Source: Hymenobacter sp. ISL-91
GTDB lineage: Bacteria > Bacteroidota > Bacteroidia > Cytophagales > Hymenobacteraceae
NCBI RefSeq assembly: GCF_018613725.1
Contig: NZ_JAGGPS010000028.1
Location: 1 to 64,000, forward strand
DNA: 64,000 nt
Direction: 5' to 3'
The notes under the pieces were generated by a model that was not told where the DNA came from, did not search any database, and worked only from the letters and a program-made list of their open reading frames with translations. Position numbers and translations under genes: made by a program. Shown here piece after piece: positions 42,441 to 51,470 of this stretch (positions are counted from its first letter, which is position 1; the number at the start of each line of letters is the position of its first letter).

Positions 42441-42550
42441 GCCGCCGGTTTCGGTAGAAGCCCGTGGGCATACGCCCGGCGCTAGCATCCGTTCTGTTCC
42501 ACCCGATCATCAGCTAACGGCCACCAACTGTCAGCAAAAAGCTCCAGAAA

Positions 42551-43189
42551 ATGATTTCCAGCCTCAACCCCGCCGCCCTGCCGTCCGCCGCCGACCTGCA
42601 GCGCCTTGGCCAGGCCCTGGCCATGCTCGACGCCATCAACTCGCCCGACCCCGAGTACCGCTACTACACCTACGACCCGCAGTGGGACGCCGACGAGCAG
42701 CTGCTGGAAATGAATGACGGCGAGGGCGACCAACTCCTGGTGCTATTCCGGCCCGAGGGCTGCTGCATCAACGGCTCGCTTTCGGGATATGAGGCAGCCG
42801 ATAAGGGGCAGCTTACCCGAGGCTTGCCGGCTGCTTTCGAAGAGTTTATGTTCGGTGAGCCGGTGGCCTCTATCGGTACCAACTTCTGCCTGTGGTACAC
42901 GCCCGCCCACGGCTGGCAGACCGGCATAGTGGATGAGGCGGAGGACGACGGTTCGGAGGATTTGCTGGCCATGTTCGACCATAACCCCGAAACCTACGCC
43001 GACTGGGCTAACGGCTACTACCTCGACGAAACCGAGCGCGAGCCGCTGGAAGGAGCCGATGTAGCCCGCTTCTACCGCCACGAGCCTCTCACCCAGGCCA
43101 CCGCCCAGGCCCTGAATGCCGACCTGACCGACTGGGCCCAACTGGCCGCCGAAGCCGAAATTATCGGCTACCCGCACGCACTGGATTAG
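42551..43189 (+). CDS. Acidic cytosolic protein of unknown function
   Basis: 212 residues, strongly acidic, without signal peptide or membrane helix. Notable stretches are YRYYTYDPQWDADEQLLEMNDGEGD, LFRPEGCCINGS and FCLWYTPAHGWQTGI. The pattern of Trp, Tyr and Asp recalls SMI1/KNR4 or immunity-type proteins, but I cannot assign a family. A decayed AGCTAACGGC leader repeat precedes the ATG. It converges with glpD, with only 25 bases between. Confidence 0.75.
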   Translation: MISSLNPAALPSAADLQRLGQALAMLDAINSPDPEYRYYTYDPQWDADEQLLEMNDGEGDQLLVLFRPEGCCINGSLSGYEAADKGQLTRGLPAAFEEFMFGEPVASIGTNFCLWYTPAHGWQTGIVDEAEDDGSEDLLAMFDHNPETYADWANGYYLDETEREPLEGADVARFYRHEPLTQATAQALNADLTDWAQLAAEAEIIGYPHALD

Positions 43190-43214
43190 CCGGCATAGTG
43201 CTTATTGCCGGGCG

Positions 43215-44783
43215 CTATAGCACGTAGCCCCGGGCCAGCTCCGTGAATTCTGCCACCTGCTGCTGCTGCCAGGCGGCATCGTGGCCCAGTTCGTGGGCCA
43301 GCAGTTCGGCTACGGCTGGCGCGGCGCGGCTGGCGGCGCGGGCATCCAGAAACAGCAGCCGCACCCGGCGGGCCAGCACGTCTTCCACGGTGCGGGCCAG
43401 TTCGTAGCGGGCCGCCCACACTACTTCGGCCCGTGTGAAAGCGAACTCCGGCACCAGCTTTTCGGCCAAAGCAGGCTGCTCGCGCATGAGCTGGCGCAGG
43501 GCCGTGGCATCGGTACCGTAGGCGGCCAGCGGCGCGTGGTGGTCGGGGGTGGGGTGGGCCCCGTGGATGGGCTGCTGGGCAGTGCGGCTGAGGGCCGGGG
43601 CCAGCCTGCCCAGCAGTATGGCGCGGTCCACTACGTCTTCGCCCATACGGCGGTAAGTGGTCCATTTACCACCCGTAATGGTGAGTAGGCCGCTTTCGGA
43701 AACAATAATCTTGTGGCTGCGCGAAATCTCCTTGGTGCTGGTGGTGCCGTCAATGGGAGCGGCCAGAGGGCGCAGACCGGCAAACACACTCAGCACATCG
43801 GCCCGGCCGGGTGCGCGCGTGAGGTAGCGGCCGGCGGTGCGCAGGATGAAGTCGATTTCTGCCTCCTGGGCCCGGGGTTCGGTGCTGGCGGCGGGCAGGG
43901 GCGTGTCGGTGGTGCCTAGCAGCACCCGGCCCTGCCAGGGCACGGCAAATAGTACCCGGCCGTCGTCGGTTTTCGGAATCATCAGCGCGCAGTGGCCGGG
44001 CAGGAAATCGGCGCCTACTACCAGGTGCACGCCCTGGCTGGGCTGCACCAGCGGGCGGGCCGTGGGCTCATCGAGGCGCAGCACCTCATCCACGAACACG
44101 CCGGTGGCATTCACTACCACCTTTGCCCGCAGCTCGTAGGTTCGGCCGGTTTCCTGGTCAAGCGCCTCTACGCCAGTCAGGTGGCCGGTTGTGTCTTTGC
44201 GCAGGGCGGTTACGGCGCAGTGGTTAAGCAGGGTGCCACCCGCTTCGAGGGCAGTCTGGGCCAGGTTCACGGCCAGGCGGGCGTCATCGAACTGGCCGTC
44301 GTGGTAGAGCACACCCCCGCGCAAGCCACTGGGGCGCAGGTTGCCGAGGCGGCGCAGGGTTTCGGTGCGGCTCAGGTGCCGCGAGTCGCCGAAGCTGCGG
44401 CGGCCCGCCAGCCAGTCGTACAGCTTCAGGCCAACGGTATAAAACGGGCCTCCCCACCAGCTATAACTGGGAATGATAAACTCCTGATTGCTGACGAGGT
44501 GCGGCGCATTCTGTCGCAGCAGGCCCCGTTCGTGCAGGGCCTCGCGCACCAGCCCAACATCACCCTGGGCCAGGTAGCGCACGCCCCCGTGCACAAGCTT
44601 GGTGCTGCGGCTGCTGGTGCCCTTGGCAAAATCGTCGCGCTCCAGCAGTAGCGTGCGGTAGCCCCGGCTCAGGGCATCGAGGGCCACCCCCAGCCCCGTG
44701 GCCCCGCCCCCAATAACAAGTACATCCCATTGGGGCTGGCTGGTGAGCCGGGCCAGTAGGGTAGGGCGGTGGAAATGAGACAT
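43215..44783 (-). CDS. glpD: Glycerol-3-phosphate dehydrogenase, FAD-dependent
   Basis: 522 residues from ATG 44783. It oxidises sn-glycerol-3-phosphate to dihydroxyacetone phosphate, passing electrons to quinone. FAD motif VLVIGGGATGLGVALDALSRGYRTLLLER near residue 22, then GTSSRSTKLVHGGVRYLAQGD, the GlpD signature; later GTTDTPLP, VFAGLRPLAAP, RSHKIIVSESGLLTITGGKWTTYRRMGED. Membrane-associated. glpK and glpF are not adjacent. A repeat of the GTCATGCTGAG family lies between it and the next minus-strand gene. Confidence 0.94.
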   Translation of the reverse strand: MSHFHRPTLLARLTSQPQWDVLVIGGGATGLGVALDALSRGYRTLLLERDDFAKGTSSRSTKLVHGGVRYLAQGDVGLVREALHERGLLRQNAPHLVSNQEFIIPSYSWWGGPFYTVGLKLYDWLAGRRSFGDSRHLSRTETLRRLGNLRPSGLRGGVLYHDGQFDDARLAVNLAQTALEAGGTLLNHCAVTALRKDTTGHLTGVEALDQETGRTYELRAKVVVNATGVFVDEVLRLDEPTARPLVQPSQGVHLVVGADFLPGHCALMIPKTDDGRVLFAVPWQGRVLLGTTDTPLPAASTEPRAQEAEIDFILRTAGRYLTRAPGRADVLSVFAGLRPLAAPIDGTTSTKEISRSHKIIVSESGLLTITGGKWTTYRRMGEDVVDRAILLGRLAPALSRTAQQPIHGAHPTPDHHAPLAAYGTDATALRQLMREQPALAEKLVPEFAFTRAEVVWAARYELARTVEDVLARRVRLLFLDARAASRAAPAVAELLAHELGHDAAWQQQQVAEFTELARGYVL

Positions 44784-44838
44784 GGAAGAGCGGGAGTGAT
44801 AAGGAGAAAAGTGGAGTGGCAAGGGAGAAGGGAAAAAC

Positions 44839-44946
44839 GGTCATCCTGAGTGAAGTCGAAGCATCTCTACCGCTTCGTTGCATTCGACAGAATTACCATT
44901 GCAGTAGAGATGCTTCGACTTCGCCTCCGGCTGCACTCAGCATGAC
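44839..44946. repeat. GTCAT-CTGAG inverted repeat, copy A
   Basis: Arms about 44839-44870 and 44904-44946 share GTCGAAGCATCTCTAC in inverted order. Same family as 56496-56606 and 58784-58914. It lies between glpD and the penicillin-acylase gene. Confidence 0.75.
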
Positions 44947-44982
44947 GTTCTATTTACTCTACATTCACCCTCGCACTCACCC

Positions 44983-47214
44983 TTACTGCCCCGGCGAATA
45001 CGTGCGCTTGGCGTTCTGCTTGATGTCTTCGGGATAGAACCAGATGTCTTTGAACTGCTGCTGCACATACAGCGGGGCTTGGTCGGTGAAGTGGGGCGAA
45101 GCGGGCTGGCCGCTAATGCCGCCGGCCAGCACCGAGCGGGCCCGCACGCGGGGGCCAAACTCGACTACGGCCACAAAGCTGTTGCCCACGTCGCCGTAGC
45201 GTTTCTGGGTGCCGGCCCGGGCCCGCGAGCCAAAGGCAGCCAACGAGCCCCAGGCCGAGGAGGTGAAGGCCACCGGCAGGCTGGGCTTTTTATCGTCGTA
45301 CACTTCCTCAATGCGGCCGGTGAGGCGCTGGAAGCGGTTGATGTCGCCCCAGGGCTGGCGCCAGTTGCCGAACGAGGCGGTCAGCTCATCCAGGGTTTCC
45401 TGCAGGGCGTTTACTTTCTCGGGAGCCGTGGTGGTTTTGATGGCGAACCGAATCAGCGCCAGCTGGTCGAGGGGCTGGCCGGGCTTCACGCGGGGGCGGG
45501 CCAGGCGCAGCAGCCGCTCGGCCCAGTAGGTGGCCACGGTTTGGGCCACCGAGGTGGTGGCATAGTTGTGGTTCCAGGCCCGCAGCAGCGCTATAGCCTC
45601 TCGGATGTCGCCCTGGGGGGCATCGGGGCCGTCGGCTACGGTTTGGTAGGCCTCGCTTAGTGCCGGCAGCAGCTCGTCGAAGGCCGTCAGGTGCGGGTCG
45701 CGGGCGGCGGCCAACAGCGTATCGAGGGTGAATTTCGACTTTGACTTTTCACTCAATACCCGCACGGCATTCAGACCGCGGTAGTTTTCGGCGTCGGGAG
45801 CCATGTAGGCGGGGTAGGCGGCCGGGGAGGGGGAGCTGCCGGGGCCGGCCACCGTGAAAGGCGTGGCGTTGCAGTTCTGCAGCCAGCCGCTGGCCGGGTT
45901 TCTCGCCTGTACAATGTCTTCCACCGGGTGCAGCCCCTGCCACTCGGTTTGGGGGTTGCTACCATCTACCGGCCGGCTCCAATTAAACTGCGGGTCGCGC
46001 CGGGGCATGAAGTTGCCGTGCCAGTAGGCAATGGTGCCCTTACTGTCGGCAAACACTGTGTTGTTCGAGGCGTTGCCGTTCAGCTTCATCACCTGCCGAA
46101 AGCTGGCGTAATCGGTGGCCTTGGTGCGCAGGTACGACTGCTCCAGGGCCGCTACGGGCGTGTCCATCATGCGCACCGTCAGCCACTGGCCGTCGGGCTG
46201 CTGGCCTACTACCGGGCCGTGGTGGGTGTGGTAGGTAGTAAACTCGCGGTGCTTGGTGGTGCCATCGGCGGCGCGGTAGGCCACGCGCACGGGCGCCTGG
46301 CGTACGGGCCGCTGCTCGGCGCCGTAGCGGTATGTATAGCGGCCGTCGGGCTGCTGAGCCACGGTTTCGAGATACTCGTCCATCGAGTCGGCGTAGCTGG
46401 AGGTATGCATCCAGCCGCAGTGCTCATTGAAGCCCTGGTAGATGAAAAACTGGCCCCACGTGACGGCTCCGTAGGCGTTCAGGCCGGCCTGGCTGGTCAT
46501 CTGCACTTCGGGCCGGAAATAGAACGAGGTATGTGGGTTGATGAGCAGCAGTGGGTGGCCACTGGCGCTGAGCTGCGGCGTGATGGCAAAGCCATTGGAG
46601 CCCAGCGAGGAGCGGTCCAGCAGGTCTTCTTTGACGGGCAACTGCGGAGGCTGCCAGCCGGTGCCGGGGGCCAGCTGGCGGCTGTAAAAGGTCTTCAGCC
46701 GCTCGACAGGCACTACGCTTACGTTGCCTCCAATACTGCCTTCCGAAAACAGCAGCGGCATCCAGGGCTGAAAGCGGCGCAGCAGTTGCGGCTTGGTTTG
46801 GGGGTGGGTGTGCAGGTAGTAGTTGGTGCCGTCGGCGAAAGCCTGGAGCAGCTGCCGCATCCAGGCGGGGCTTTTCTGGTAGAGCGCAATGGCCCGGGTA
46901 CTGTCCATGAACAGGCGGGCGCGCAGGTCGTGATACAGCACGCTTTCCCCCTCCACTTCGGCCCGGCGGCCCAGCGCATCGAGGTAGTTGGCCTCTACGC
47001 GCGCGAAATCGTCTTCGCACTGCGCGTACAGCAGGCCGAACACGGCATCGGCATCGGTTTTGCCGCTTACGTGGGGTACGCCCCAGGTGTCGCGGGTGAT
47101 GGTGACCTGCCGGGCCTGGCGCTGCCAGCGGGCAATTTCGGCGGGCTGAAAGGCCTGGGCCCGCGCCCCGAAGGCGCTCAGCAGCAGGAGTGGAGCAAGG
47201 ATGGGAAGGCGCAT
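44983..47214 (-). CDS. Penicillin acylase family (Ntn hydrolase), secreted
   Basis: 743 residues. Signal peptide MRLPILAPLLLLSAFGARAQ. The first chain has VTITRDTWGVPHVSGKTDADAVFGLLYAQCEDDF, the family start. The autocleavage site is GSNGFAI, with Ser206 after Gly205 becoming the N-terminal nucleophile of the beta chain; LLINPHTSF and NEHCGWMHTSS follow. The fold hydrolyses amide bonds of beta-lactams, N-acyl-homoserine lactones or other acyl amides; the true substrate is unknown. Periplasmic. Divergent from the MscS gene. Confidence 0.9.
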   Translation of the reverse strand: MRLPILAPLLLLSAFGARAQAFQPAEIARWQRQARQVTITRDTWGVPHVSGKTDADAVFGLLYAQCEDDFARVEANYLDALGRRAEVEGESVLYHDLRARLFMDSTRAIALYQKSPAWMRQLLQAFADGTNYYLHTHPQTKPQLLRRFQPWMPLLFSEGSIGGNVSVVPVERLKTFYSRQLAPGTGWQPPQLPVKEDLLDRSSLGSNGFAITPQLSASGHPLLLINPHTSFYFRPEVQMTSQAGLNAYGAVTWGQFFIYQGFNEHCGWMHTSSYADSMDEYLETVAQQPDGRYTYRYGAEQRPVRQAPVRVAYRAADGTTKHREFTTYHTHHGPVVGQQPDGQWLTVRMMDTPVAALEQSYLRTKATDYASFRQVMKLNGNASNNTVFADSKGTIAYWHGNFMPRRDPQFNWSRPVDGSNPQTEWQGLHPVEDIVQARNPASGWLQNCNATPFTVAGPGSSPSPAAYPAYMAPDAENYRGLNAVRVLSEKSKSKFTLDTLLAAARDPHLTAFDELLPALSEAYQTVADGPDAPQGDIREAIALLRAWNHNYATTSVAQTVATYWAERLLRLARPRVKPGQPLDQLALIRFAIKTTTAPEKVNALQETLDELTASFGNWRQPWGDINRFQRLTGRIEEVYDDKKPSLPVAFTSSAWGSLAAFGSRARAGTQKRYGDVGNSFVAVVEFGPRVRARSVLAGGISGQPASPHFTDQAPLYVQQQFKDIWFYPEDIKQNAKRTYSPGQ

Positions 47215-47313
47215 GGGCGCAATATAGGCGGCAACGGCTAGTTACCCGTGCCCGGCAACTGACAACCAACGCCCCCGTACACACAGCACCACTTACACTA
47301 TTACGCCATCCGA

Positions 47314-48261
47314 ATGTCCGACGAATTCAGTCAGGTAATCAATACTTATTGGGAACAGCTCCTGTACATGCTGCCGCGGCTGCTGATTGCGGCCGTTGTG
47401 ATGGGCGTGGTATGGGTAGGGGCCAGTCGGCTGCGAACCTGGCTGGCAGCCAAGCTCAGCGCCCACTCCGACGACCCGCTGCTGACCGATTTTCTGACGC
47501 AGGTAGGCCGTTGGGTGCTGGTGCTGGTAGGGCTGGTGGTGGCGCTCAACATCCTGGGTTTTTCGGGCGTGGTGGGCGGTATTCTGGGGGCGGCGGGGCT
47601 GTCGGCTTTCGTGGTGGGTTTTGCTTTCAAGGACATTGCCGAGAATTTCCTGGCCGGCATCATCCTGGCTTTCAACCGCCCCTTCGGCGTCAACGACACC
47701 GTGAAAATTCAGGACATGTTTGGGCAGATTACCAAGCTCAACCTGCGCACCACCGAAATGGGCACCTTCGACGGCCGCGACATCTCCATTCCCAATGCCA
47801 TTGTGCTCAAGGAGCCGCTCATCAACTACACCCGCGACGGCTTCATCCGCCAGGAGTTTGTGGTAGGCGTAGATTACGACGACGATGTGGCCGCTGCCAT
47901 TGCCCTCATTCTGGAGCAGGTGCGCTTAGAGCCGGAAGTGTTAACTGAGCGTGAGCCATTTGCCGTCGTCGATGAGCTGGCCGCCAGCACCGTGAACCTG
48001 AAAGTGTTTTTCTGGACCGACACTGATGATTACCGCCGGGCTACACTGGAACTGCGCAGCCGGGTGATGAACCGGGTGAAAAAGGCCCTTATGGCCGGCG
48101 GCTACGCCCTGCCACCCGATATTCTGGAGTTGCGCCTGCCCACCAAAATGCCGGCCGTACCCATTCAGGTGGCCATGGCCGAGCCCGGTACGCTTGCCGA
48201 CCCGCCCGAAGACCCCAAGAAGCCGGCCGTTAAATCGGGGGATAGCCCGGGGGCGGTCTAG
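47314..48261 (+). CDS. MscS-family small-conductance mechanosensitive channel
   Basis: 315 residues. Three N-terminal helices; the pore helix is GVVGGILGAAGLSAFVVGFAFKDIAENFLAG (Gly/Ala-packed TM3), followed by the beta domain (PFGVNDTVKIQDMFGQITKLNLRTTEM; FDGRDISIPNAIVLKEPLINYT) and a C-terminal alpha/beta domain. A Pro/Lys-rich tail ends the protein. It heads a same-strand run with the DUF421 and DUF2254 genes. Confidence 0.93.
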   Translation: MSDEFSQVINTYWEQLLYMLPRLLIAAVVMGVVWVGASRLRTWLAAKLSAHSDDPLLTDFLTQVGRWVLVLVGLVVALNILGFSGVVGGILGAAGLSAFVVGFAFKDIAENFLAGIILAFNRPFGVNDTVKIQDMFGQITKLNLRTTEMGTFDGRDISIPNAIVLKEPLINYTRDGFIRQEFVVGVDYDDDVAAAIALILEQVRLEPEVLTEREPFAVVDELAASTVNLKVFFWTDTDDYRRATLELRSRVMNRVKKALMAGGYALPPDILELRLPTKMPAVPIQVAMAEPGTLADPPEDPKKPAVKSGDSPGAV

Positions 48262-48284
48262 CGGTTCATTTTCACCAGAAACCT

Positions 48285-48803
48285 ATGGAAAAATTCTTCT
48301 TTACCAATTGGAGCAGCCTGCTTCGGATTGTAGTAATCGGCGTGCTGGCGTACGTCGGCCTGATTTTGCTGCTGCGCACCTCGGGCAAGCGCACGCTCTC
48401 CAAAATGAACGCCTTCGACCTCATCGTGACGGTGGCTTTGGGTTCCATGCTGGCTTCTACCTTGCTCAGCAAAAGCGTGGCCCTGGCCGATGGCCTGTTG
48501 GGCATGGGGCTGCTTATTGGCCTGCAATACGGCATTACCTGGCTGTCGGTGCGGTTTCAGACGGTGGACAAGCTCGTTAAATCGGAGCCTGCCCTGCTTG
48601 TGTACCGGGGCCAATTCATACCGGCCGTCATGAAAGCGGAGCGCGTTACGGAAGGAGAAATCCTGGCCAGCCTGCGCGAGCGGGGCATTGCGTCGTTGGC
48701 CGATGCCGCAGCAGTGGTACTCGAAAACGACGGAACCCTCAACGCCATCGGGCAAGTGGCCGACGCCCCCGATTCGGCCCTGCGTAACGTTTCCAAGCCA
48801 TAG
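48285..48803 (+). CDS. DUF421 (YetF-type) membrane protein
   Basis: 172 residues. Three N-terminal helices (LLRIVVIGVLAYVGLILLLR; KMNAFDLIVTVALGSMLAS; GLLGMGLLIGLQYGITWL) then a soluble domain (LVKSEPALLVYRGQFIPAVMKAERVTEGEILASLRERGI and DAAAVVLENDGTLNAIG), the standard YetF/DUF421 arrangement. It is shorter than YetF but similar to many Bacteroidota versions. Function of the family is not established. 24 bases after the MscS stop, probably one operon. Confidence 0.9.
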   Translation: MEKFFFTNWSSLLRIVVIGVLAYVGLILLLRTSGKRTLSKMNAFDLIVTVALGSMLASTLLSKSVALADGLLGMGLLIGLQYGITWLSVRFQTVDKLVKSEPALLVYRGQFIPAVMKAERVTEGEILASLRERGIASLADAAAVVLENDGTLNAIGQVADAPDSALRNVSKP

Positions 48804-48874
48804 CAAAACCAGCTGCCAGGCTGCTGCTGCCCCTGTAAATCCTGTTTCCTGCCCACTGCGGTGGCGCCTCGTGT

Positions 48875-50221
48875 ATGATAAGAATTAAGAGCTGGTGGAT
48901 CAATATCAATGCAAGCCTGTGGTTTGTGCCTACCCTGATGGTGTTGGCGGCGTTGCTGCTGGCCTATGGGTTAGTGCTGCTTGATGCCGGTACCAGCAAT
49001 AAATGGACGCGCGATTATCCGCTGCTATTCGGGGCCGGGGCCGATGGGGCCCGGGGGATGCTGTCGGCCATTGCCAGCTCTGCCATTACGGTAGCCGCCC
49101 TCATTTTCTCGCTCACGCTCTCCACGCTGGCCACGGTTTCGGGGCTGTACACGTCGCGCATCCTGCGCAACTTCATGCGCGACCGGGCCAACCAGGTGGT
49201 GATGGGCTTCTTTGTGAGCATCTTCGTGTATTGCCTGGTGGTGCTGCGCACAGTCCGTGGGGGCGACGAAAGCGGCTTTATTCCGCCGCTGGCCGTGTCG
49301 TTTGCCCTGCTTATGGCGCTGGTGAGCATTGGCATGCTGATTTTTTTTATCCATCATATTGCCACGTCTATTCAGGCGGGCAATATTATTGCCGAAGCCG
49401 CCCGCGAAACCATGAAGGGCATGAGCCGCATCTTTCCCAAGCAGGTGGGCGAAGAAGCCGGCTCCGAAGCAGAAAAGGACTTCCGCGAAGCCGACCTGCA
49501 CTGGCATCCTATCGTGGCCAGAGCATCGGGCTACATTCAGGGGGTGGCCAGCGAGGAACTGCTCCAGCACGCCGAAGACCAGAACCTGGTGGTGCGCCTC
49601 GAACACCGCCTCGGCGACTTCGTTACCCAGGACACCCCCCTGCTGTCGGTGGCCAGCTACGGCGCCGACCACGAGCCCTCCAACGAAGAGCAGCAGCAGT
49701 TCAACGGCTATTTTACCATCGACACGCAGCGCAGCATCAACCAGCAGGATGTAGCCTTTGGCTTCCGCCAGATTGTGGATATTGCCCTCAAAGCGCTGTC
49801 GCCTGGCATCAACGACACCACTACCGCCGTTATGTGCATCGACTGGCTGGGCACGATGCTGACGTTTCTGGCCAACCGCGAGCTGGATCAGCCCCTGCGG
49901 GCCCAGGCCGGCCAGGTGCGCGTAATTGCCCGCACCCGCAACTTCAACGATTTTGTATGCCTGGCCTTCGACCAGATTCGGAGCAACGGTGACGATAATG
50001 TGGCCGTGCTGATGCGGCTGTTGTCGGCCCTCGAAACCGTGGCCCGCCGCACCGGCTCCTACACCCGCCGCCAGAGCCTGCGCCAGCAGTGCAACCTCAT
50101 CGAGCAGGCCATCGACACCACCCTCACCCGCGAGTACGAGCAGATTCAGGTGCGGCAGCGGCTGCTAGAGGTGCGGGCATTTCTGGCCCAGGCTCTACTG
50201 CCGCAAATACCGATGGTTTAG
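48875..50221 (+). CDS. DUF2254 membrane protein
   Basis: 448 residues. Four helices in the first 165 residues (WFVPTLMVLAALLLAYGLVLL; AIASSAITVAALIFSLTLSTLATVSG; VVMGFFVSIFVYCLVVL; LAVSFALLMALVSIGMLIFFIHHI). The cytosolic part has the family motif SINQQDVAFGFRQIVDIALKALSPGINDTTTAVMCIDWLG. Role unknown; the SPGINDPTTA-like motif suggests ligand or nucleotide handling. It belongs to the membrane run with the MscS and DUF421 genes. Confidence 0.9.
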   Translation: MIRIKSWWININASLWFVPTLMVLAALLLAYGLVLLDAGTSNKWTRDYPLLFGAGADGARGMLSAIASSAITVAALIFSLTLSTLATVSGLYTSRILRNFMRDRANQVVMGFFVSIFVYCLVVLRTVRGGDESGFIPPLAVSFALLMALVSIGMLIFFIHHIATSIQAGNIIAEAARETMKGMSRIFPKQVGEEAGSEAEKDFREADLHWHPIVARASGYIQGVASEELLQHAEDQNLVVRLEHRLGDFVTQDTPLLSVASYGADHEPSNEEQQQFNGYFTIDTQRSINQQDVAFGFRQIVDIALKALSPGINDTTTAVMCIDWLGTMLTFLANRELDQPLRAQAGQVRVIARTRNFNDFVCLAFDQIRSNGDDNVAVLMRLLSALETVARRTGSYTRRQSLRQQCNLIEQAIDTTLTREYEQIQVRQRLLEVRAFLAQALLPQIPMV

Positions 50222-50280
50222 CCACCGCCGCCATACATATTGTTGCCTGCCGGGCCGATACAGTGACAGCCTGAAAAAGA

Positions 50281-50314
50281 AAAATCCTCCACCGATGCAT
50301 TGGTGGAGGATTTT
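50281..50314. terminator. Bidirectional terminator
   Basis: Perfect arms AAAATCCTCCACC (50281-50293) and GGTGGAGGATTTT (50302-50314), A-run before, T-run within the stem end. It separates the convergent DUF2254 and Fe-S carrier genes. Confidence 0.88.
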
Positions 50315-50359
50315 ACCATTGGCAGAAAGCAGCCGGCAACTGCCAGCCAACCGCCTGAA

Positions 50360-50713
50360 TTAGGCCGAGAACGAGGAGCCGCAGCCGCAGGTGCTTTTGG
50401 CTTGCGGGTTGCTGAAGACGAAGCCGCGGGCGTTGAGGCCGTCCTGGAAGTCGACTTCCATGCCCAGCACGTACATGGCGTGCTTTTTATCCATGATGAG
50501 CAGCACCCCGTCGATGTCGAAGGTCTCGTCCTGCTCCTTGGGCTTATCGAAGCCCAGCAGGTAGCTCATGCCCGAGCAGCCGCCGCCCTGCACGCCAACG
50601 CGCAGGCCGTATTCGCCGGGAACCGCCTTTTCAACGAGAATATTGCGAACCTCCTCCAGGGCGCGGGGAGTGAGGCTGATGGGAGCAAGTTTGGTGGAAA
50701 CGGCCGTTGCCAT
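50360..50713 (-). CDS. A-type iron-sulfur carrier (HesB/IscA/ErpA family)
   Basis: 117 residues. The three conserved cysteines are present: Cys46 in GGGCSGMSY and Cys109/Cys111 in CGCG near the C-terminus, which hold the Fe-S cluster for delivery to apo-enzymes. The N-terminus (ISLTPRALEEVRNIL) is typical. Which subtype (IscA, ErpA, SufA) it is cannot be told, so no symbol is given. It has its own promoter box. Confidence 0.93.
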   Translation of the reverse strand: MATAVSTKLAPISLTPRALEEVRNILVEKAVPGEYGLRVGVQGGGCSGMSYLLGFDKPKEQDETFDIDGVLLIMDKKHAMYVLGMEVDFQDGLNARGFVFSNPQAKSTCGCGSSFSA

Positions 50714-50740
50714 AATGCGTTCGGTTTAGAAGAAGAGGGG

Positions 50741-50748
50741 CAAAGATA
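50741..50748 (-). promoter_or_regulatory. -7 box TATCTTTG for the Fe-S carrier gene
   Basis: Perfect TAnnTTTG on the minus strand, 27 bases before the start codon at 50711-50713. Confidence 0.6.
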
Positions 50749-50840
50749 CAACGCCGCCGGTAGTTGGGCAGAAGCCCCGGCAAAGACCTCCCGGCACACT
50801 CGGCGGCGGCAGGATGGCGTTTGAGGCTACAACAACGGCT

Positions 50841-50870
50841 TGGCCCCGGCGGTTCACCGCCTATCTTTAC
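50841..50870 (+). promoter_or_regulatory. Promoter TTG-N19-TATCTTTA
   Basis: TTG at 50841-50843, exactly 19 bases, then TATCTTTA (50863-50870), one base off consensus. The spacing is the Bacteroidota optimum. It lies 60 bases before ATG 50931 and inside any longer frame from 50814, supporting 50931 as the start. Confidence 0.6.
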
Positions 50871-50930
50871 CTCCGCAACGAGCTGCCCCGGGTACCGCTT
50901 AGGTACTCGTTTCTACTTCTAATTAGCTGC

Positions 50931-51470
50931 ATGGACACTACCGCCTATATCTTCGACCTGCTCAAAATCATTCTGCCGGCCCTTATTGTGGCCGGCGCCA
51001 TTTACTTCCTGTTTCAGCAGTTTCTGGAGCGCGAGCAGCAGCGCCGCCTGATTGAGATGCGCCTGGAAGCCAGCAAAACCACGCTGCCGCTCCGCCTGCA
51101 GGCCCTGGAGCGCGTGACGCTGCTGCTCGAGCGCCTCAGCCCCCAGAACCTGCTGGTGCGCATCAGCAGCGCCAACCAATCGGCCGCCGATTACCACCGG
51201 CTGCTGCTCCAGGAAATCCGGGCTGAAGTGGAGCACAACCTCAGCCAGCAGCTATACATGCAGCCCGAAACCTGGGCGGCCGTCCGGCTGGCCCAGAATA
51301 GTGTCAGCAACCTCATCAGCAGCCAGTTTCAAAAGCTGCCCAACTCTGCCGAAGCCCGCGGCTCCGAGCTGGCGCGCCGCATCCTCGAAACCATGATGAA
51401 CGATGAGCTGCCCGACCCCACCGCCGCCGCCATTCTGGCTGTGAAGCGCGAGGCTGTGGCTATGTTCTGA
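50931..51470 (+). CDS. Membrane-anchored helical protein, unknown
   Basis: 179 residues. One N-terminal membrane helix (LLKIILPALIVAGAIYFLFQQFL) then a cytosolic, helical domain with EREQQRRLIEMRLEASKTTLPLRLQALERVTLLLERLSP. This DUF-like arrangement is common in Bacteroidota. ATG 50931 is supported by the upstream promoter. The stop overlaps the ATG of the next gene (TGATG at 51468-51472), suggesting coupling. Function unknown. Confidence 0.82.
   Translation: MDTTAYIFDLLKIILPALIVAGAIYFLFQQFLEREQQRRLIEMRLEASKTTLPLRLQALERVTLLLERLSPQNLLVRISSANQSAADYHRLLLQEIRAEVEHNLSQQLYMQPETWAAVRLAQNSVSNLISSQFQKLPNSAEARGSELARRILETMMNDELPDPTAAAILAVKREAVAMF

Noticed and set aside
45928-47241. Long plus-strand open frame opposite the penicillin-acylase gene
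   Set aside because: It is fully antisense to a gene with signal peptide and catalytic motifs; its translation is low-complexity (Gly/His/Val/Gln-rich) as expected for GC-rich shadow frames.
49341-49348. T8 run in the DUF2254 gene as a phase-variation site
   Set aside because: Shorter than the two nine-base tracts and in a conserved housekeeping-like membrane protein; no reason to expect switching.
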